This document shows, one piece after another, positions 33,405-42,678 of a DNA stretch of 48,001 nucleotides. The translations under genes were made by a program, and so were the position numbers. Source of the stretch: Caenibacillus caldisaponilyticus (lineage in GTDB: Bacteria > Bacillota > Bacilli > Bacillales > Sporolactobacillaceae); NCBI RefSeq assembly GCF_002003465.1, contig NZ_BDDQ01000019.1, positions 1 to 48,001 of the forward strand, given 5' to 3'. Numbering within the stretch: position 1 is the first letter of the stretch; every line of letters begins with the position of its first letter. The notes beneath the pieces were generated by a model. It was not told the DNA's origin. It worked only from the letters and a program-made list of their open reading frames with translations, and ran no database searches.

Positions 33405-34319
33405 ATGTCCATGACACAAACGAAATCGGCGGCTTATTCCCGGGTTTCGGTTTTTGAACTGCTCAAGGGATATATCATTTTAATGAAGCCGCGCATCGCC
33501 GCATTGCTGCTCTTTACCGCTTATGCGGCGGCCATCGTCGCAGCAGACGGCTTCCCCTCGCCGCGCATCAGCCTCGCGCTCCTGTTTGGCCTCGGTTTGT
33601 CGGCGGGCGGCGCGGCTGCGATCAACATGTGGTACGATCGCGACATCGACGCGGTCATGGCGAGGACACAAAACCGGCCGCTCCCAACGGGGCTCATTCC
33701 GGCGCGCAACGCGCTCGCCTTCGGGATTGTCCTGCAGCTCGCGTCGCTCGTCATCATTCTTGAATATCTCAATCCATTGACGGCCGTGCTGTCGTTCGCG
33801 GGCTTCCTTTACTACACCGTCGTTTATACGATGTGGCTGAAGCGGCGCACGCCGCAAAACATCGTCATCGGAGGCGGCGCCGGCGCATTCCCGCCGCTCG
33901 TCGGCTGGGCGGCGGTGACCGGCGATCTCAGCCTCGCCGCGATTTTCATGTTTTTGATCATTTTCTTCTGGACGCCCTCCCACTTCTGGGCGCTGGCGCT
34001 TTATAAAAACGACGAATATACAAAAGCCGGCGTCCCGATGATGCCGGTCGTCCGCGGACCGCGGGCCACGAAAGTCCAATGCGTCATTTATGCCGTCATA
34101 CTGGGCATCGTCGCCGTCTCCTTGGGGTTGACGACGGCATTAAACGCTTTCTATCTGGCGGCCGCCGTCATCATCAGCGTCTGGTTCCTGTTGGTCAATA
34201 TTCAGCTCTACCGCGAACCCGACCATAAATTGACGTGGGCGAAGCGCACGTTCATCGCCTCGCTCATCCATTTGCCGGCCATTTTTACGGTCATGGTCAT
34301 GAGCGTCTTTATTCGCTAA
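33405..34319 (+). CDS. ctaB: Protoheme IX farnesyltransferase (haem O synthase)
   Basis: 304 residues with AAAGGAGG 9 bases before the ATG. A UbiA-family prenyltransferase with about nine membrane helices. The first Asp-rich motif is NMWYDRDIDAVMARTQNRPLP and the second is in the ALYKNDEYTKAGVPMMPVV region, both typical of CtaB/COX10. It adds the farnesyl tail to haem B, giving haem O, the precursor of haem A. This fits the aa3 oxidase encoded immediately upstream. A ctaA (haem A synthase) gene is not in the window. Confidence 0.95.
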   Translation: MSMTQTKSAAYSRVSVFELLKGYIILMKPRIAALLLFTAYAAAIVAADGFPSPRISLALLFGLGLSAGGAAAINMWYDRDIDAVMARTQNRPLPTGLIPARNALAFGIVLQLASLVIILEYLNPLTAVLSFAGFLYYTVVYTMWLKRRTPQNIVIGGGAGAFPPLVGWAAVTGDLSLAAIFMFLIIFFWTPSHFWALALYKNDEYTKAGVPMMPVVRGPRATKVQCVIYAVILGIVAVSLGLTTALNAFYLAAAVIISVWFLLVNIQLYREPDHKLTWAKRTFIASLIHLPAIFTVMVMSVFIR

Positions 34320-34345
34320 AACGGCTTCGGCCCAACGCATGCATT

Positions 34346-34382
34346 AAAAACAGGCTGTGCCTCACCGGCACAGCCTGTTTTT
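34346..34382. terminator. Bidirectional terminator between ctaB and spoVR
   Basis: A 16-bp perfect stem, AAAAACAGGCTGTGCC with GGCACAGCCTGTTTTT, around a TCACC loop. It has T tracts in both directions between convergent genes. Confidence 0.92.
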
Positions 34383-34413
34383 AATGTCAACGGCTTGTTC
34401 CAAAGAAAAGCCA

Positions 34414-35892
34414 TCAATCCAGCCGCTTTCGGGAAATGCGCCTCCCGTCGCATGTAAAAAGCGTCGGGTGTTCGTCCGCCACCGTCTCCAAATGGACGGG
34501 CCGCCCCCACAAGCGGTAGAGGTATTCGAGCACCTTTTCAAGATGGGCGATGTCGAGACCGATCCCTTCATAACGATGGACCAAATACAACTCTCCCGCC
34601 TTCGAGTAATCGCCGTCCTCGACGACGATCGTCGGAAAGCCGCCGTTCACCCTCGAGCGAACGATTTCATCGCGGACGTCCTCCCAGTCCTTACTCGTCA
34701 CTTTATATTCATGGCCTTGCCGCTCAAAGAGAAACAGATCTTCATTTTCCACTAAATCCTTGGTCAAATAATTGCGGATGAACGATTGATCCGACTCCAG
34801 TTCACGCACCTCGAAAATCTTGCTCCGGCCTGAATTTTTTTTGATGCCGGACTTCAACATTTCCTCCGTCGGGTTATTGTATCGGTTCTCGATGTCTTCA
34901 TAAATTTTCAATCCGAGATAATAAGGATTGATTTGGCCTCCGCCCGGCTGAATGACATTGGCGTTTAATTTCGCGAACTCGATCGCTTCTTCGCTCGAAA
35001 GGTCAAGCTCCCGCATGATCCGGATATGCCAGTACGTCGCCCAGCCTTCGTTCATGATTTTCGTTTCGAGCTGCGGCCAGAAATAAAGCATTTCCTCACG
35101 CAGCATCGTCAGAATATCACGCTGCCAGTCGGTTAATTCTTTGCTGTTTTCTTCGATAAATAACAAAATGTCTTTTTCCGGTTTTTCGGGAAAGCGCTTC
35201 TTTGCCGCTTCCTGTGCGGGCGCCTTCGGCTTTTCATCAAGCGCCAGCAAATCGGCGTAATTGGACGTCTTCCGTTTTGACGTCCGAGACTGCCCGGCGG
35301 CAATCTCTTCTGTCTCCGGCTCGCGCTTGATCAACGATGGATCGATGTGTTCCTGGATCGACAGCACCGCGTCGATGAACGTTTCCACTTCTTTGCGCCC
35401 GTAGGTTTCTTCATAATGTTTGATCCGTTCGGCGGTCGCGCTCATGCTCTCCACCATGTCGCGCCGCGTATTGCGGAAACGCACGTTGTTTTTGAAGAAA
35501 TCGCAATGGGCGAGAACGTGGGCGACGATCATCTTATTTTGAATGAGACTGTTCGTATTTAATAAAAAGGCGTAGCACGGATTGGAATTGATGACGAGTT
35601 CATAAATTTTGCTCAACCCATAGTCGTATTGCATTTTCATCTTGTAGTATTGCTTTCCGAAACTCCAATGGGAAAAGCGGGTCGGCATCCCGTATGCCCC
35701 GAACGTGTAAATGATATCGGCGGGACAAATTTCGTAACGCATCGGATAAAAATCAAGGCCGAAGCTTTCGGCGATCTCGGTGATTTCCTGAATGGCGCCC
35801 TCGAGTTCCTCCGTCCGCAAACCGACCACTCCTTTAAGACTTTTAATCGGCGACGCCTCTCGCACCGTCGAACCCGAAACCAGCGTTCCCAT
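34414..35892 (-). CDS. spoVR: SpoVR family protein
   Basis: 492 residues from the ATG at 35892, preceded by GAGGAT; the longer frame to 36078 has no SD. Recognised from [78 protein letters not shown] and [18 protein letters not shown], all typical of SpoVR/YcgB. The histidine-rich HVLAHCDFF and EGWATYWH parts look like metal-binding positions. B. subtilis SpoVR is needed for spore cortex formation. Family members are functionally linked with PrkA kinases and YhbH, both encoded in the last 5 kb of this window. A Lys- and Pro-rich insert around residues 200-240 makes it slightly longer than the 468-residue B. subtilis protein. Confidence 0.93.
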   Translation of the reverse strand: MGTLVSGSTVREASPIKSLKGVVGLRTEELEGAIQEITEIAESFGLDFYPMRYEICPADIIYTFGAYGMPTRFSHWSFGKQYYKMKMQYDYGLSKIYELVINSNPCYAFLLNTNSLIQNKMIVAHVLAHCDFFKNNVRFRNTRRDMVESMSATAERIKHYEETYGRKEVETFIDAVLSIQEHIDPSLIKREPETEEIAAGQSRTSKRKTSNYADLLALDEKPKAPAQEAAKKRFPEKPEKDILLFIEENSKELTDWQRDILTMLREEMLYFWPQLETKIMNEGWATYWHIRIMRELDLSSEEAIEFAKLNANVIQPGGGQINPYYLGLKIYEDIENRYNNPTEEMLKSGIKKNSGRSKIFEVRELESDQSFIRNYLTKDLVENEDLFLFERQGHEYKVTSKDWEDVRDEIVRSRVNGGFPTIVVEDGDYSKAGELYLVHRYEGIGLDIAHLEKVLEYLYRLWGRPVHLETVADEHPTLFTCDGRRISRKRLD

Positions 35893-36074
35893 TTCGGATC
35901 CTCGATGTCCTTCGATCGCCTTGTTCACAATGTATGTTTCAAACAGTATATGAATGAGCAGCCGAGACGGTGAAGTCCGATCAACCGAGGGTTGTAAAAT
36001 CCAAAAAATTAATGGGCGCATGGCCACGCCTGCGCCCCGCAAACCCGCGCGATGCCCCCGTTCAAACGCACAGA

Positions 36075-37073
36075 TCAACCGTTCGTCAGCTTTTCCCGGT
36101 CAACCGCCATCGGAGGCGCTTCCATCCAGCCGTTATCGATCATCAATTTGGTCCCATCGCTGAGCAAACGCACGGTTTCGTAGGAAAGATCCATATATTT
36201 TATTGACAGATCGCGGCGCTGGGAAATGGCGAGCGAAATCCCATAGTTGCCGAGAGCCATCTCATACAAAAACAAGGCTTGGAACATCATCAATTTCTCG
36301 GAGAACGTCCACGTCGTCGACGGCGTCACTTCGATGGCCCACGGAACGGCGGCGGGGACATTGCTTTCTTTTAAAAACTCCAAAAACGCGTTCATATGTT
36401 TTTCGGTGACCTGTTTGCCGCGCTTCATGAACCGGCGCACGCGGTTGTCGGCCGTCGTCTGGCAGAAAGCCAAAAGCATGGTGCGCGTGATGTCGCACGT
36501 GTACAAATTGATGATCAAATTGCTCATCTCGGCCGCGGTCAACGGGCGCTGCTTTCCCAGCCAACCGGAAAGAAAATGCTTGTCTGTGATCTCTCCCCTT
36601 TTTTGCGGATAACTGAGATAAGGCGCTCGTATTTCCAAACCCATTTCGGTGAGAAGATCAACGATTTCATTATAAAGATCGGCCGATGACCTCAAGCAAT
36701 CCGACACGAAGCGGCGGACATCCTTCCGCGAGGCGCCGGACAGAAAGGCGCCATTGGTGGACAGCCCCATTCTCGTCATGTTTTTCAAATAATACAAGAA
36801 AAACGGATCGCTGAACAACTTGGGCGCATCGAGATTGACATCATCATCCGAAAAGCCGATCGGCGCGGGAATATTTTCTTTTTTAAGGAGATCAGCGATC
36901 CATTTCGTATGTTGATCGGCCAGACCAATGGCCCGCTCCAAAACGGCGCCGATGGCCCGATCATCCACCGTTTTCAAAAAATGTTTGAGGATGCAACGCG
37001 ACATATTGTTGGCCAAGTAGTTTGACCATAATCCGCTGACTTCCGGCGCGTTCAATTTTGGTTTTTGACGCAT
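36075..37073 (-). CDS. DUF3231 family protein
   Basis: 332 residues from the ATG at 37073; a GTG at 37115 is an alternative, but its codons lie within the prfC terminator stem. The protein is all-helical and built as two similar halves, each with a ferritin-like four-helix pattern ('[24 protein letters not shown]' and '[26 protein letters not shown]' being equivalent helices), as in the DUF3231 family of Bacilli. Function is unknown. It precedes spoVR on the same strand by 182 bases, so the two could be co-transcribed. The SD is unclear: the best candidate GGGGG is in the terminator stem. Confidence 0.8.
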   Translation of the reverse strand: MRQKPKLNAPEVSGLWSNYLANNMSRCILKHFLKTVDDRAIGAVLERAIGLADQHTKWIADLLKKENIPAPIGFSDDDVNLDAPKLFSDPFFLYYLKNMTRMGLSTNGAFLSGASRKDVRRFVSDCLRSSADLYNEIVDLLTEMGLEIRAPYLSYPQKRGEITDKHFLSGWLGKQRPLTAAEMSNLIINLYTCDITRTMLLAFCQTTADNRVRRFMKRGKQVTEKHMNAFLEFLKESNVPAAVPWAIEVTPSTTWTFSEKLMMFQALFLYEMALGNYGISLAISQRRDLSIKYMDLSYETVRLLSDGTKLMIDNGWMEAPPMAVDREKLTNG

Positions 37074-37120
37074 CAAAAACATAACCCCCGTGGCTTTTGG
37101 TCTCATTTTTTCCACGGGGG
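37072..37120 (-). terminator. Terminator after prfC, overlapping the DUF3231 leader
   Basis: CCCCCGTGG (minus strand, 37120-37112) and CCACGGGGG (37093-37085) form a 9-bp perfect stem around 18 bases. TTATGTTTTTG follows. The downstream arm also holds the only SD-like sequence for the next gene. Confidence 0.75.
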
Positions 37121-37152
37121 TGTCGCGCTATGCAACGGCAGGCAAAAGCCGG

Positions 37153-38727
37153 CTACATGGCGGTTTCCGCAAGCCGGATCTCGGGATTTTTTTGTTGGAA
37201 CCAATTTAAAGCGAACTCGTTTTCAAACAAAATCACGGGCCGATCGTGCGCATCAAATACGACGAGATTGGTCGTGCTCCGCAAGGCGTCGCGCGGAATT
37301 TCCCGATCGACGAGCCAGCGGGCCAGCCGGAAGGACAGCGGTTCAATGTCGAGTTCGACGTTGTATTCGCCTTCCATTCGGAAGACGAACACATCGAACT
37401 GCAAGCGGCCGACGGCGCCGAGAATATAGTTTCCGAAGTGTTCGGTCCGGTAAATTTGGATAGCGCCTTCCTGGGCGAGCTGGTGGATCCCTTTTAAGAA
37501 ATGCTTTTGCTTGAGCGCCGTCTTCGCCCGCACTTTCGCAAAGTGTTCCGGGGGAAACGTCGGCAGCTTGCCGAAATGAAACGTCTCTTTTGTCCCGCAC
37601 AAGGCGTCCCCGATTTGGTAAACGCCGGGATCGTAAATGCCGACGATGTCGCCGGGATACGCCTCTTCAACCATTTCCCGGCTGTCCGCAAAAAATTGCT
37701 GGGGCTGGGCGAGTTTGACCGGTTTTCCGGTCCGATCAAGCCACGTTTCCATCCCCTTTTCAAATTTTCCCGAGCAAATGCGCAGGAAGGCCACGCGATC
37801 GCGATGCGCCGGATTCATGTTCGCCTGGATTTTGAAAATGAAACCGGAAAAATTGGCATCGGTCGGTTCGATCCGCCCGGCGCTGGAATCCCTTCCCGAA
37901 GGCGGCGGAGCAAGCTGCAGGAAGTGTTTTAAGAAGGACGGCACGCCGAACCCGGAAATCGCACTTCCGAAAAAGACCGGGGTTTGCTGGCCTGTTTTGA
38001 CCTTCTCTAAATCAAAGCGATTGCCCGCCTCTTCGATGAGGAGCAAATCTTCCTCCAACCGGTCCAGCGTCACCGCATCCGTGAGGCCTTCGAGCGCCGG
38101 GCGCCATTCCTCCGGCCCTTCCGCCGGAAGAATCGTTTGTTCTTTTTTCTCGTCGTACAATTCGACTTCTTTTCGAATGCGGTCGTAAACGCCCCGGAAC
38201 GTCGGCCCCATGCCGATCGGATAGTTGACCGGACAGGATTCGATGCCGAGCACGTCTTCGATTTCTTCGAACAGTTCGAGCGGCTCTTTGCCTTGACGGT
38301 CCAGCTTGTTGATGAAAGTAAAAATCGGGATGCCGCGGTCGCGGCAAACCTTGAACAATTTAATCGTTTGCGGTTCCACGCCTTTCGCGGCGTCCAATAC
38401 CATGACGACGCTGTCGACGGCCATGAGCGTCCGATAGGTGTCCTCGCTGAAATCCTGGTGTCCCGGCGTATCGAGAATGTTGATTTTATAGCCGTTATAT
38501 TCAAACTGCATGACGCTCGAGGTGATGGAAATGCCCCGCTGCTTTTCAAGCTCCATCCAGTCCGATGTGGCAAACTTTTTCGCCTTGCGCGCTTTGACCG
38601 CGCCCGCCGTACGAATCGCGCCGCCGAGCAGCAATAATTTTTCGGTTAATGTCGTTTTGCCGGCGTCCGGATGAGAGATGATGGCAAATGTCCGGCGCCG
38701 CGCGACCTCTTGTTCCAAGCTCCCCAT
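37153..38727 (-). CDS. prfC: Peptide chain release factor 3
   Basis: 524 residues from the ATG at 38727 (SD AAAGGATAGG); an in-frame start at 38772 is not supported by an SD. GTPase motifs: HPDAGKTTLTEK (P loop), RGISITSS (switch I), DTPGHQDFSED (G3) and FINKLDRQGKEP (G4). The family-specific domains follow, with the C-terminal EPLSFRLARWLVDRE. RF3 uses GTP to release RF1 and RF2 from the ribosome after termination. Its length is typical. B. subtilis lacks an obvious prfC in its yha/yhc neighbourhood, so this is a local difference. A consensus sigma-A promoter lies at 38788-38816, and a terminator follows. Confidence 0.95.
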   Translation of the reverse strand: MGSLEQEVARRRTFAIISHPDAGKTTLTEKLLLLGGAIRTAGAVKARKAKKFATSDWMELEKQRGISITSSVMQFEYNGYKINILDTPGHQDFSEDTYRTLMAVDSVVMVLDAAKGVEPQTIKLFKVCRDRGIPIFTFINKLDRQGKEPLELFEEIEDVLGIESCPVNYPIGMGPTFRGVYDRIRKEVELYDEKKEQTILPAEGPEEWRPALEGLTDAVTLDRLEEDLLLIEEAGNRFDLEKVKTGQQTPVFFGSAISGFGVPSFLKHFLQLAPPPSGRDSSAGRIEPTDANFSGFIFKIQANMNPAHRDRVAFLRICSGKFEKGMETWLDRTGKPVKLAQPQQFFADSREMVEEAYPGDIVGIYDPGVYQIGDALCGTKETFHFGKLPTFPPEHFAKVRAKTALKQKHFLKGIHQLAQEGAIQIYRTEHFGNYILGAVGRLQFDVFVFRMEGEYNVELDIEPLSFRLARWLVDREIPRDALRSTTNLVVFDAHDRPVILFENEFALNWFQQKNPEIRLAETAM

Positions 38728-38787
38728 TGTCCTATCCTTTCCATGCCCATCTTGGTGCATCTTTCGTTTCAAGAATGCATGTTATTG

Positions 38788-38816
38788 ATTATAGCCACTC
38801 GCTTCGTTTTTAACAA
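38788..38816 (-). promoter_or_regulatory. Sigma-A promoter of prfC
   Basis: On the minus strand TTGTTA (38816-38811) and TATAAT (38793-38788) are exactly 17 bases apart, 61 bases before the prfC start. The 303-base gap 38728-39030 holds this promoter; I see no gene or repeat in the rest of it. Confidence 0.8.
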
Positions 38817-39030
38817 ACGGCATTCCGATCGCCCCGTCCGACGCGATGCGGAAAGAACCGCTTTCCGGTCACTCCGCTCCAAAGCAAGCCGAACGATTCG
38901 ATCAAGAAAAAAGATAACACAGCCGGCGGCGAAAACTCAACCGCAGTCCCCTTGGCGGAGCCACCGTCCTTCTTTTCCGAACGCGGCCATTCAACCATCT
39001 TCCGCCTGCCTTTTCTTAAAATGGGAAACC

Positions 39031-39060
39031 AAAAAAAGAGACGGCCTTCAAGCCGTCTCC
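39031..39060 (-). terminator. Rho-independent terminator after pgcA
   Basis: GAGACGGC and GCCGTCTC pair perfectly around TTGAAG and are followed on the minus strand by seven T. Confidence 0.9.
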
Positions 39061-39080
39061 TTCCCGTATGTGCCCGGCCA

Positions 39081-40832
39081 TCAATCGAGAACCGGCGTTG
39101 ACGTGCCGTTGACGCGAGCCATGATTTCTTGTTTCAGGCGTTCGAGCTTCGCCTTGCTCTCGTCCGCGGAATCGGCTTTGACACCGAAATAAAACTTGAT
39201 CTTCGGCTCGGTTCCCGACGGGCGCAGGCAAAACCACGATCCGTCGGCCAAATGGTATTTCAACACGTTGGATTTCGGCAAAGCGATCGCGCTGACCGTG
39301 CCGGCGGCCCGATCGCGCCGTTCGGATACCTTATAATCCTCAAGCACCGTCACGGGCACGCCGCCTACCGCTTCAGGCGGATGCTTGCGGAAATCTTCCA
39401 TGATGCCGCGGATTTTATCCGCGCCTTCTTTGCCCTTCAACGTCAAGGACACCAAGTCTTCTCGGAAATAACCGTAAGCCTTGTACAGGTCTTGCAGCGC
39501 GTCGTAAAGCGTCTTTCCTTGTTGTTTGTAATAGGCCGCCGCTTCGGCCGCGAGCAGGCAGGCTTGGACGGCGTCTTTATCCCGGACGAAATCGCCGATC
39601 AAATAACCGTAGCTTTCCTCATAGCCGAACAGGAATTTATAAGTGCCTGCCGCTTCGTATTCACGGATTTTTTCGCCGATGAATTTAAAACCGGTCAAGG
39701 TGTTAACGGTCGGGACCCCGAAGCTTTCCGCAATCTTCGCGCCGAGTTCGGACGTGACGATCGTCTTTAGCACGACGCCGTTTTCCGGAAGCACACCTTT
39801 ATCCCGCTTTTGCGTCAACAGATAATGAAGCAGGATCGCACCGGTTTGGTTGCCCGTCAAAACCGTGTAGCGGCCTACTTCGTTTTTGACGGCGACGCCG
39901 ACGCGGTCCGCGTCCGGATCCGTGCCGAGCAGAAGATCGGCGCCGATCTCTTCCCCATAGCGAATCGCATATTCAAAAGCGTCGTGCTCCTCCGGATTGG
40001 GCAGCCGGACCGTTGAAAATTCGGAATCGGGTTCCGCCTGTTCTTTGACGACTGTAACGTTCTGGAAGCCCCAATTTTTCAAACCGTCCATGACGGGATG
40101 ATACGCTGTTCCGTGCAACGGGGTAAACACGATTTTCAAATCGCGGCCCACGCTTTGGATCACTTCCGGATTGACGGAGATCGTTTTTAAATGGTCTTGA
40201 TACGCCCGGTCGACGTCGGGCCCGATGATTTGTAAAAGCCCCGTTCGCTTCAATTCGTCTTCATCCGCCACCGGCACGGAAAGCTCGTCCTCCACTTGGT
40301 TGACGAAGCGAATGACTTCATCGGCTTCCGCCGGGGGCAGCTGACCCCCGTCTTCGTTGTACACCTTGTAGCCGTTATATTGCGGGGGATTGTGGCTCGC
40401 CGTAATCATGACGCCGGCGGCCGCCTTTAAATGACGGACGGCAAAAGACAGCACCGGGGTCGGTCGCAGCGATTCAAACACATACGTCTTTATGCCGTGA
40501 CGCCCGATGGTGCGGGCCGCTTCCATCGCAAACCGTTGCGAATTGCGGCGCGAGTCGTACGAGATGACGACCCCTTTTGCTTTGTTGTCTTCGCCTTGTT
40601 GCAGCAGGTAGCGGGCCAACCCTTCCGACGCCTTGCGAACCGTGTAAATGTTCATGCGGTTCGTTCCCGGCCCGAGTTCGCCCCGCATCCCGCCGGTGCC
40701 GAATTCCAAGTTTTTATAAAAGGCATCTTCCAACCGGCTCGGGTCGCCTTGCATCGCTTCCAACTCCGCTTTTAATTCCGCATCCAAATCGGGAAATCCG
40801 AGCCAGCGTTCATATTGATTTTTCCAATCCAT
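39081..40832 (-). CDS. pgcA: Alpha-phosphoglucomutase PgcA
   Basis: 583 residues, close to the B. subtilis enzyme (about 581). The catalytic phosphoserine loop is [13 protein letters not shown], the metal loop is [13 protein letters not shown], the sugar-binding loop is [18 protein letters not shown], and the phosphate-binding C-terminal loop is [14 protein letters not shown]. The [19 protein letters not shown] start is typical of the family. It interconverts glucose 6-phosphate and glucose 1-phosphate, feeding UDP-glucose for glucolipid and wall teichoic acid synthesis. The order yhcV, yhcW, pgcA recalls B. subtilis. Its promoter region carries a palindrome (40856-40867). Confidence 0.95.
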   Translation of the reverse strand: MDWKNQYERWLGFPDLDAELKAELEAMQGDPSRLEDAFYKNLEFGTGGMRGELGPGTNRMNIYTVRKASEGLARYLLQQGEDNKAKGVVISYDSRRNSQRFAMEAARTIGRHGIKTYVFESLRPTPVLSFAVRHLKAAAGVMITASHNPPQYNGYKVYNEDGGQLPPAEADEVIRFVNQVEDELSVPVADEDELKRTGLLQIIGPDVDRAYQDHLKTISVNPEVIQSVGRDLKIVFTPLHGTAYHPVMDGLKNWGFQNVTVVKEQAEPDSEFSTVRLPNPEEHDAFEYAIRYGEEIGADLLLGTDPDADRVGVAVKNEVGRYTVLTGNQTGAILLHYLLTQKRDKGVLPENGVVLKTIVTSELGAKIAESFGVPTVNTLTGFKFIGEKIREYEAAGTYKFLFGYEESYGYLIGDFVRDKDAVQACLLAAEAAAYYKQQGKTLYDALQDLYKAYGYFREDLVSLTLKGKEGADKIRGIMEDFRKHPPEAVGGVPVTVLEDYKVSERRDRAAGTVSAIALPKSNVLKYHLADGSWFCLRPSGTEPKIKFYFGVKADSADESKAKLERLKQEIMARVNGTSTPVLD

Positions 40833-40855
40833 ATACCAAACCCCCCTTAAACGAC

Positions 40856-40874
40856 ATGTCTAGACATTATTATA
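40856..40874 (-). promoter_or_regulatory. pgcA extended -10 promoter with overlapping palindrome
   Basis: On the minus strand TGCTATAAT (-10 hexamer at 40874-40869) is an extended -10. Immediately downstream, ATGTCTAGACAT (40867-40856) is a perfect 12-bp palindrome covering the expected transcription start, a likely repressor site. Confidence 0.6.
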
Positions 40875-40914
40875 GCAAAAATGGTTGACAAGTGCGTTGT
40901 CGTGCAACCAACCG

Positions 40915-41307
40915 TTATTTCCATACGGACATGCGCGTCTGCAGGTCGCTCGTGTGCAGTTCAAGGGTGTTGCCGTCCGGATCGCAGAAGTAGACGGATT
41001 GGCCGACGCCGCGCGTCATCGGTCCCTTTTTGATCGTCACTCCCTTTTCTTTCAACCAAACGACCGCGTCGTTAAAATCCGCTTCGCTGATCGTAAAAGC
41101 GACGTGATCGACGCCGAGGTGCGCCTCAGGAATCTTTGCGTGCTCCGGCCGTTCCTGCAGGCAGACCCACGCTGTTCCCCATTCCAAATAGGCATCGCGC
41201 CTCCCGCGATGAACGAGCCGCATGCCGAGCGCATCCACATAGAAGCGCAAAGAATGCGCGAGGTCCGCCACGTTGATCGTGACATGGTTAAACCCTTCAA
41301 CCCGCAT
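40915..41307 (-). CDS. VOC family protein, FosA/FosB-like fosfomycin thiol transferase
   Basis: 130 residues. Two vicinal-oxygen-chelate modules. Metal ligands of the FosA/FosB type are in place: H8 (FNHVTINVADL), H68 (VDHVAF) and E116 (DPDGNTLELH). Counterparts of fosfomycin-contacting residues in FosA are also present: T10, Y40 (AYLEWGTAW), W47, lysines 93-94, S104, Y106 and R125. The K93-T98 loop and length agree with FosA/FosB. These enzymes add glutathione or bacillithiol to fosfomycin. Other VOC enzymes share the metal ligands, so the activity is inference. It overlaps closely with yhcW (6-base gap), so they are one operon. Confidence 0.7.
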   Translation of the reverse strand: MRVEGFNHVTINVADLAHSLRFYVDALGMRLVHRGRRDAYLEWGTAWVCLQERPEHAKIPEAHLGVDHVAFTISEADFNDAVVWLKEKGVTIKKGPMTRGVGQSVYFCDPDGNTLELHTSDLQTRMSVWK

Positions 41308-41313
41308 CGGCTT

Positions 41314-41988
41314 TCATTTCCCGTCTTCCTTGCTAAACGCTTCGATCAGTTCCTCAAGGGACGTCTCGGCGAGCGAACCGAGCCGGCGGTCTACCTCCGG
41401 CGGAAAATCGAGCGATTTAGTCACTTCATTCGGAATGACGACGCAATACAATCCCGCCTTTTTCGCCGCGATCGCTCCGTGCAACGAATCCTCGAAAGCG
41501 ATGGCTTCATTCGGTTTGACGCCCAAACGTTCGCAAGCCTTTAAGTACAATTCCGGATCAGGCTTGACGTTTTTCACGTCATTCGCTTCGACAAAGACAT
41601 CAAAATAGTCGGCCAAGCCAAGCCGGATCAAGTGGTTCTTCGCCCACTGATCGCCCGAGCTCGTCGCCAGGCCGATTTTCAAGCCGAGCTTATCGGCGGT
41701 CTCCAGAGCGGCGGTTACGCCCGGAAGCACGTCCGCCTGGACGATGTACTCCGCCGCGAGCGTATCGCGCTCATCATAAAACGCGGCGCGGTCAACGGGG
41801 CGGCCGATCTGCTCGGATAAATAATCGACGAGATCAAAATGGTCATCATGCGTCCCGGCGAGGTTCGCCCATACGGAAATCGGCAATTCGGCGCCGTATT
41901 TTTTATAAACTTCGGCCGTCGCTTTATACATCAGCGTTTCCGTATCGAGAATCAAGCCGTCGAAATCAAAAACGACCGCTTTAATCAT
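41314..41988 (-). CDS. yhcW: HAD hydrolase YhcW
   Basis: 224 residues. Motif I is VVFDFDGLILDTETLMYKA, motif II is LATSSGDQW, motif III is NVKPDPELYLKACERLGV, and motif IV is AIAFEDSLHGAIAAKKAG. A helical cap of the beta-phosphoglucomutase subfamily (SVWANLAGTHDDHFDLVDYL) is present. The protein matches B. subtilis YhcW closely (IKALIFDFDGLILDTET, CVIVPNKVT). It is a small-molecule phosphatase or phosphomutase; proximity to pgcA hints at sugar phosphates, but the substrate is unknown. The next gene downstream is the FosA-like gene. Confidence 0.9.
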   Translation of the reverse strand: MIKAVVFDFDGLILDTETLMYKATAEVYKKYGAELPISVWANLAGTHDDHFDLVDYLSEQIGRPVDRAAFYDERDTLAAEYIVQADVLPGVTAALETADKLGLKIGLATSSGDQWAKNHLIRLGLADYFDVFVEANDVKNVKPDPELYLKACERLGVKPNEAIAFEDSLHGAIAAKKAGLYCVVIPNEVTKSLDFPPEVDRRLGSLAETSLEELIEAFSKEDGK

Positions 41989-42184
41989 GTCATTCCCCCC
42001 TGCAATCTTTTTCGAACAAAAGCCTTTTGGATGTTTGCGCTGAAAAACAGGGCGCGCCGGCTCCGGCTTTCAAACGCCGACCCTTCTTCAGTTTAGCAAA
42101 AGTTCCTTAAAGATTCCGTATGAAAATTCCACTTTTGAAGCCCTTCAAGCCCGGAATGCTCCGGCATGCCGTTTTTTATGTACT

Positions 42185-42219
42185 GAAAAAGATAAAGAAC
42201 CCCCGGAGACCGGGAGTTC
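42185..42219 (-). terminator. Rho-independent terminator after yhcV
   Basis: GAACTCCCGG and CCGGGGGTTC pair over 10 bp with one G-T wobble. TTTATCTTTTT follows on the minus strand. It separates yhcV from yhcW. Confidence 0.85.
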
Positions 42220-42228
42220 CGCGTCGCG

Positions 42229-42660
42229 TTATTGCGGATTGGACGGTTCGGAAATGCTGTTAAGCGCTTGGCCGGCTTCTTGTTGCGTCGCCTGTTCGGT
42301 CGCCAGGTCACCGAGCGAGACGATGCCGACCATTTGGTTGTTTTCGACGACCGGGAGGCGGCGAATTTGATGCTGGGCCATGATCTGAGCCGCTTCGGCG
42401 GCATCCATTTCCGGATTCCCCGAAACGATCTGGCCGGAAGTCATGCAATCCGCCACTTTCGCTTTTTCATTCCCGCCCGCCGCGGTGGAACGCAAAGTGA
42501 TGTCGCGGTCGGTGATGATGCCTTTCAGCTGGCCGTTTTCAACGACCGGCAAAAAGCCGACGTTATTCTGGCTCATTAAGCGAGCGGCCTCTTCAATCGT
42601 TTGGTTCGGGGTGACGGAAGTGACGTTTTTTGACATGATGTCCCTAAGCTTTTGTGTCAT
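42229..42660 (-). CDS. yhcV: CBS-domain protein YhcV
   Basis: 143 residues made of two CBS motifs: MSKNVTSVTPNQTIEEAARLM with GFLPVVENGQLKGIITDRDI, and QIVSGNPEMDAAEAAQIMAQ with HQIRRLPVVENNQMVGIVSLGDLA. It matches B. subtilis YhcV along its length. CBS pairs bind adenosine nucleotides and sense energy state, but this stand-alone protein has no known partner. It follows the secreted metallo-hydrolase gene by 18 bases, so they form an operon. It is separated from yhcW by a terminator. Confidence 0.92.
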   Translation of the reverse strand: MTQKLRDIMSKNVTSVTPNQTIEEAARLMSQNNVGFLPVVENGQLKGIITDRDITLRSTAAGGNEKAKVADCMTSGQIVSGNPEMDAAEAAQIMAQHQIRRLPVVENNQMVGIVSLGDLATEQATQQEAGQALNSISEPSNPQ

Positions 42661-42678
42661 TGTTGAAAAAGCCCCCTT

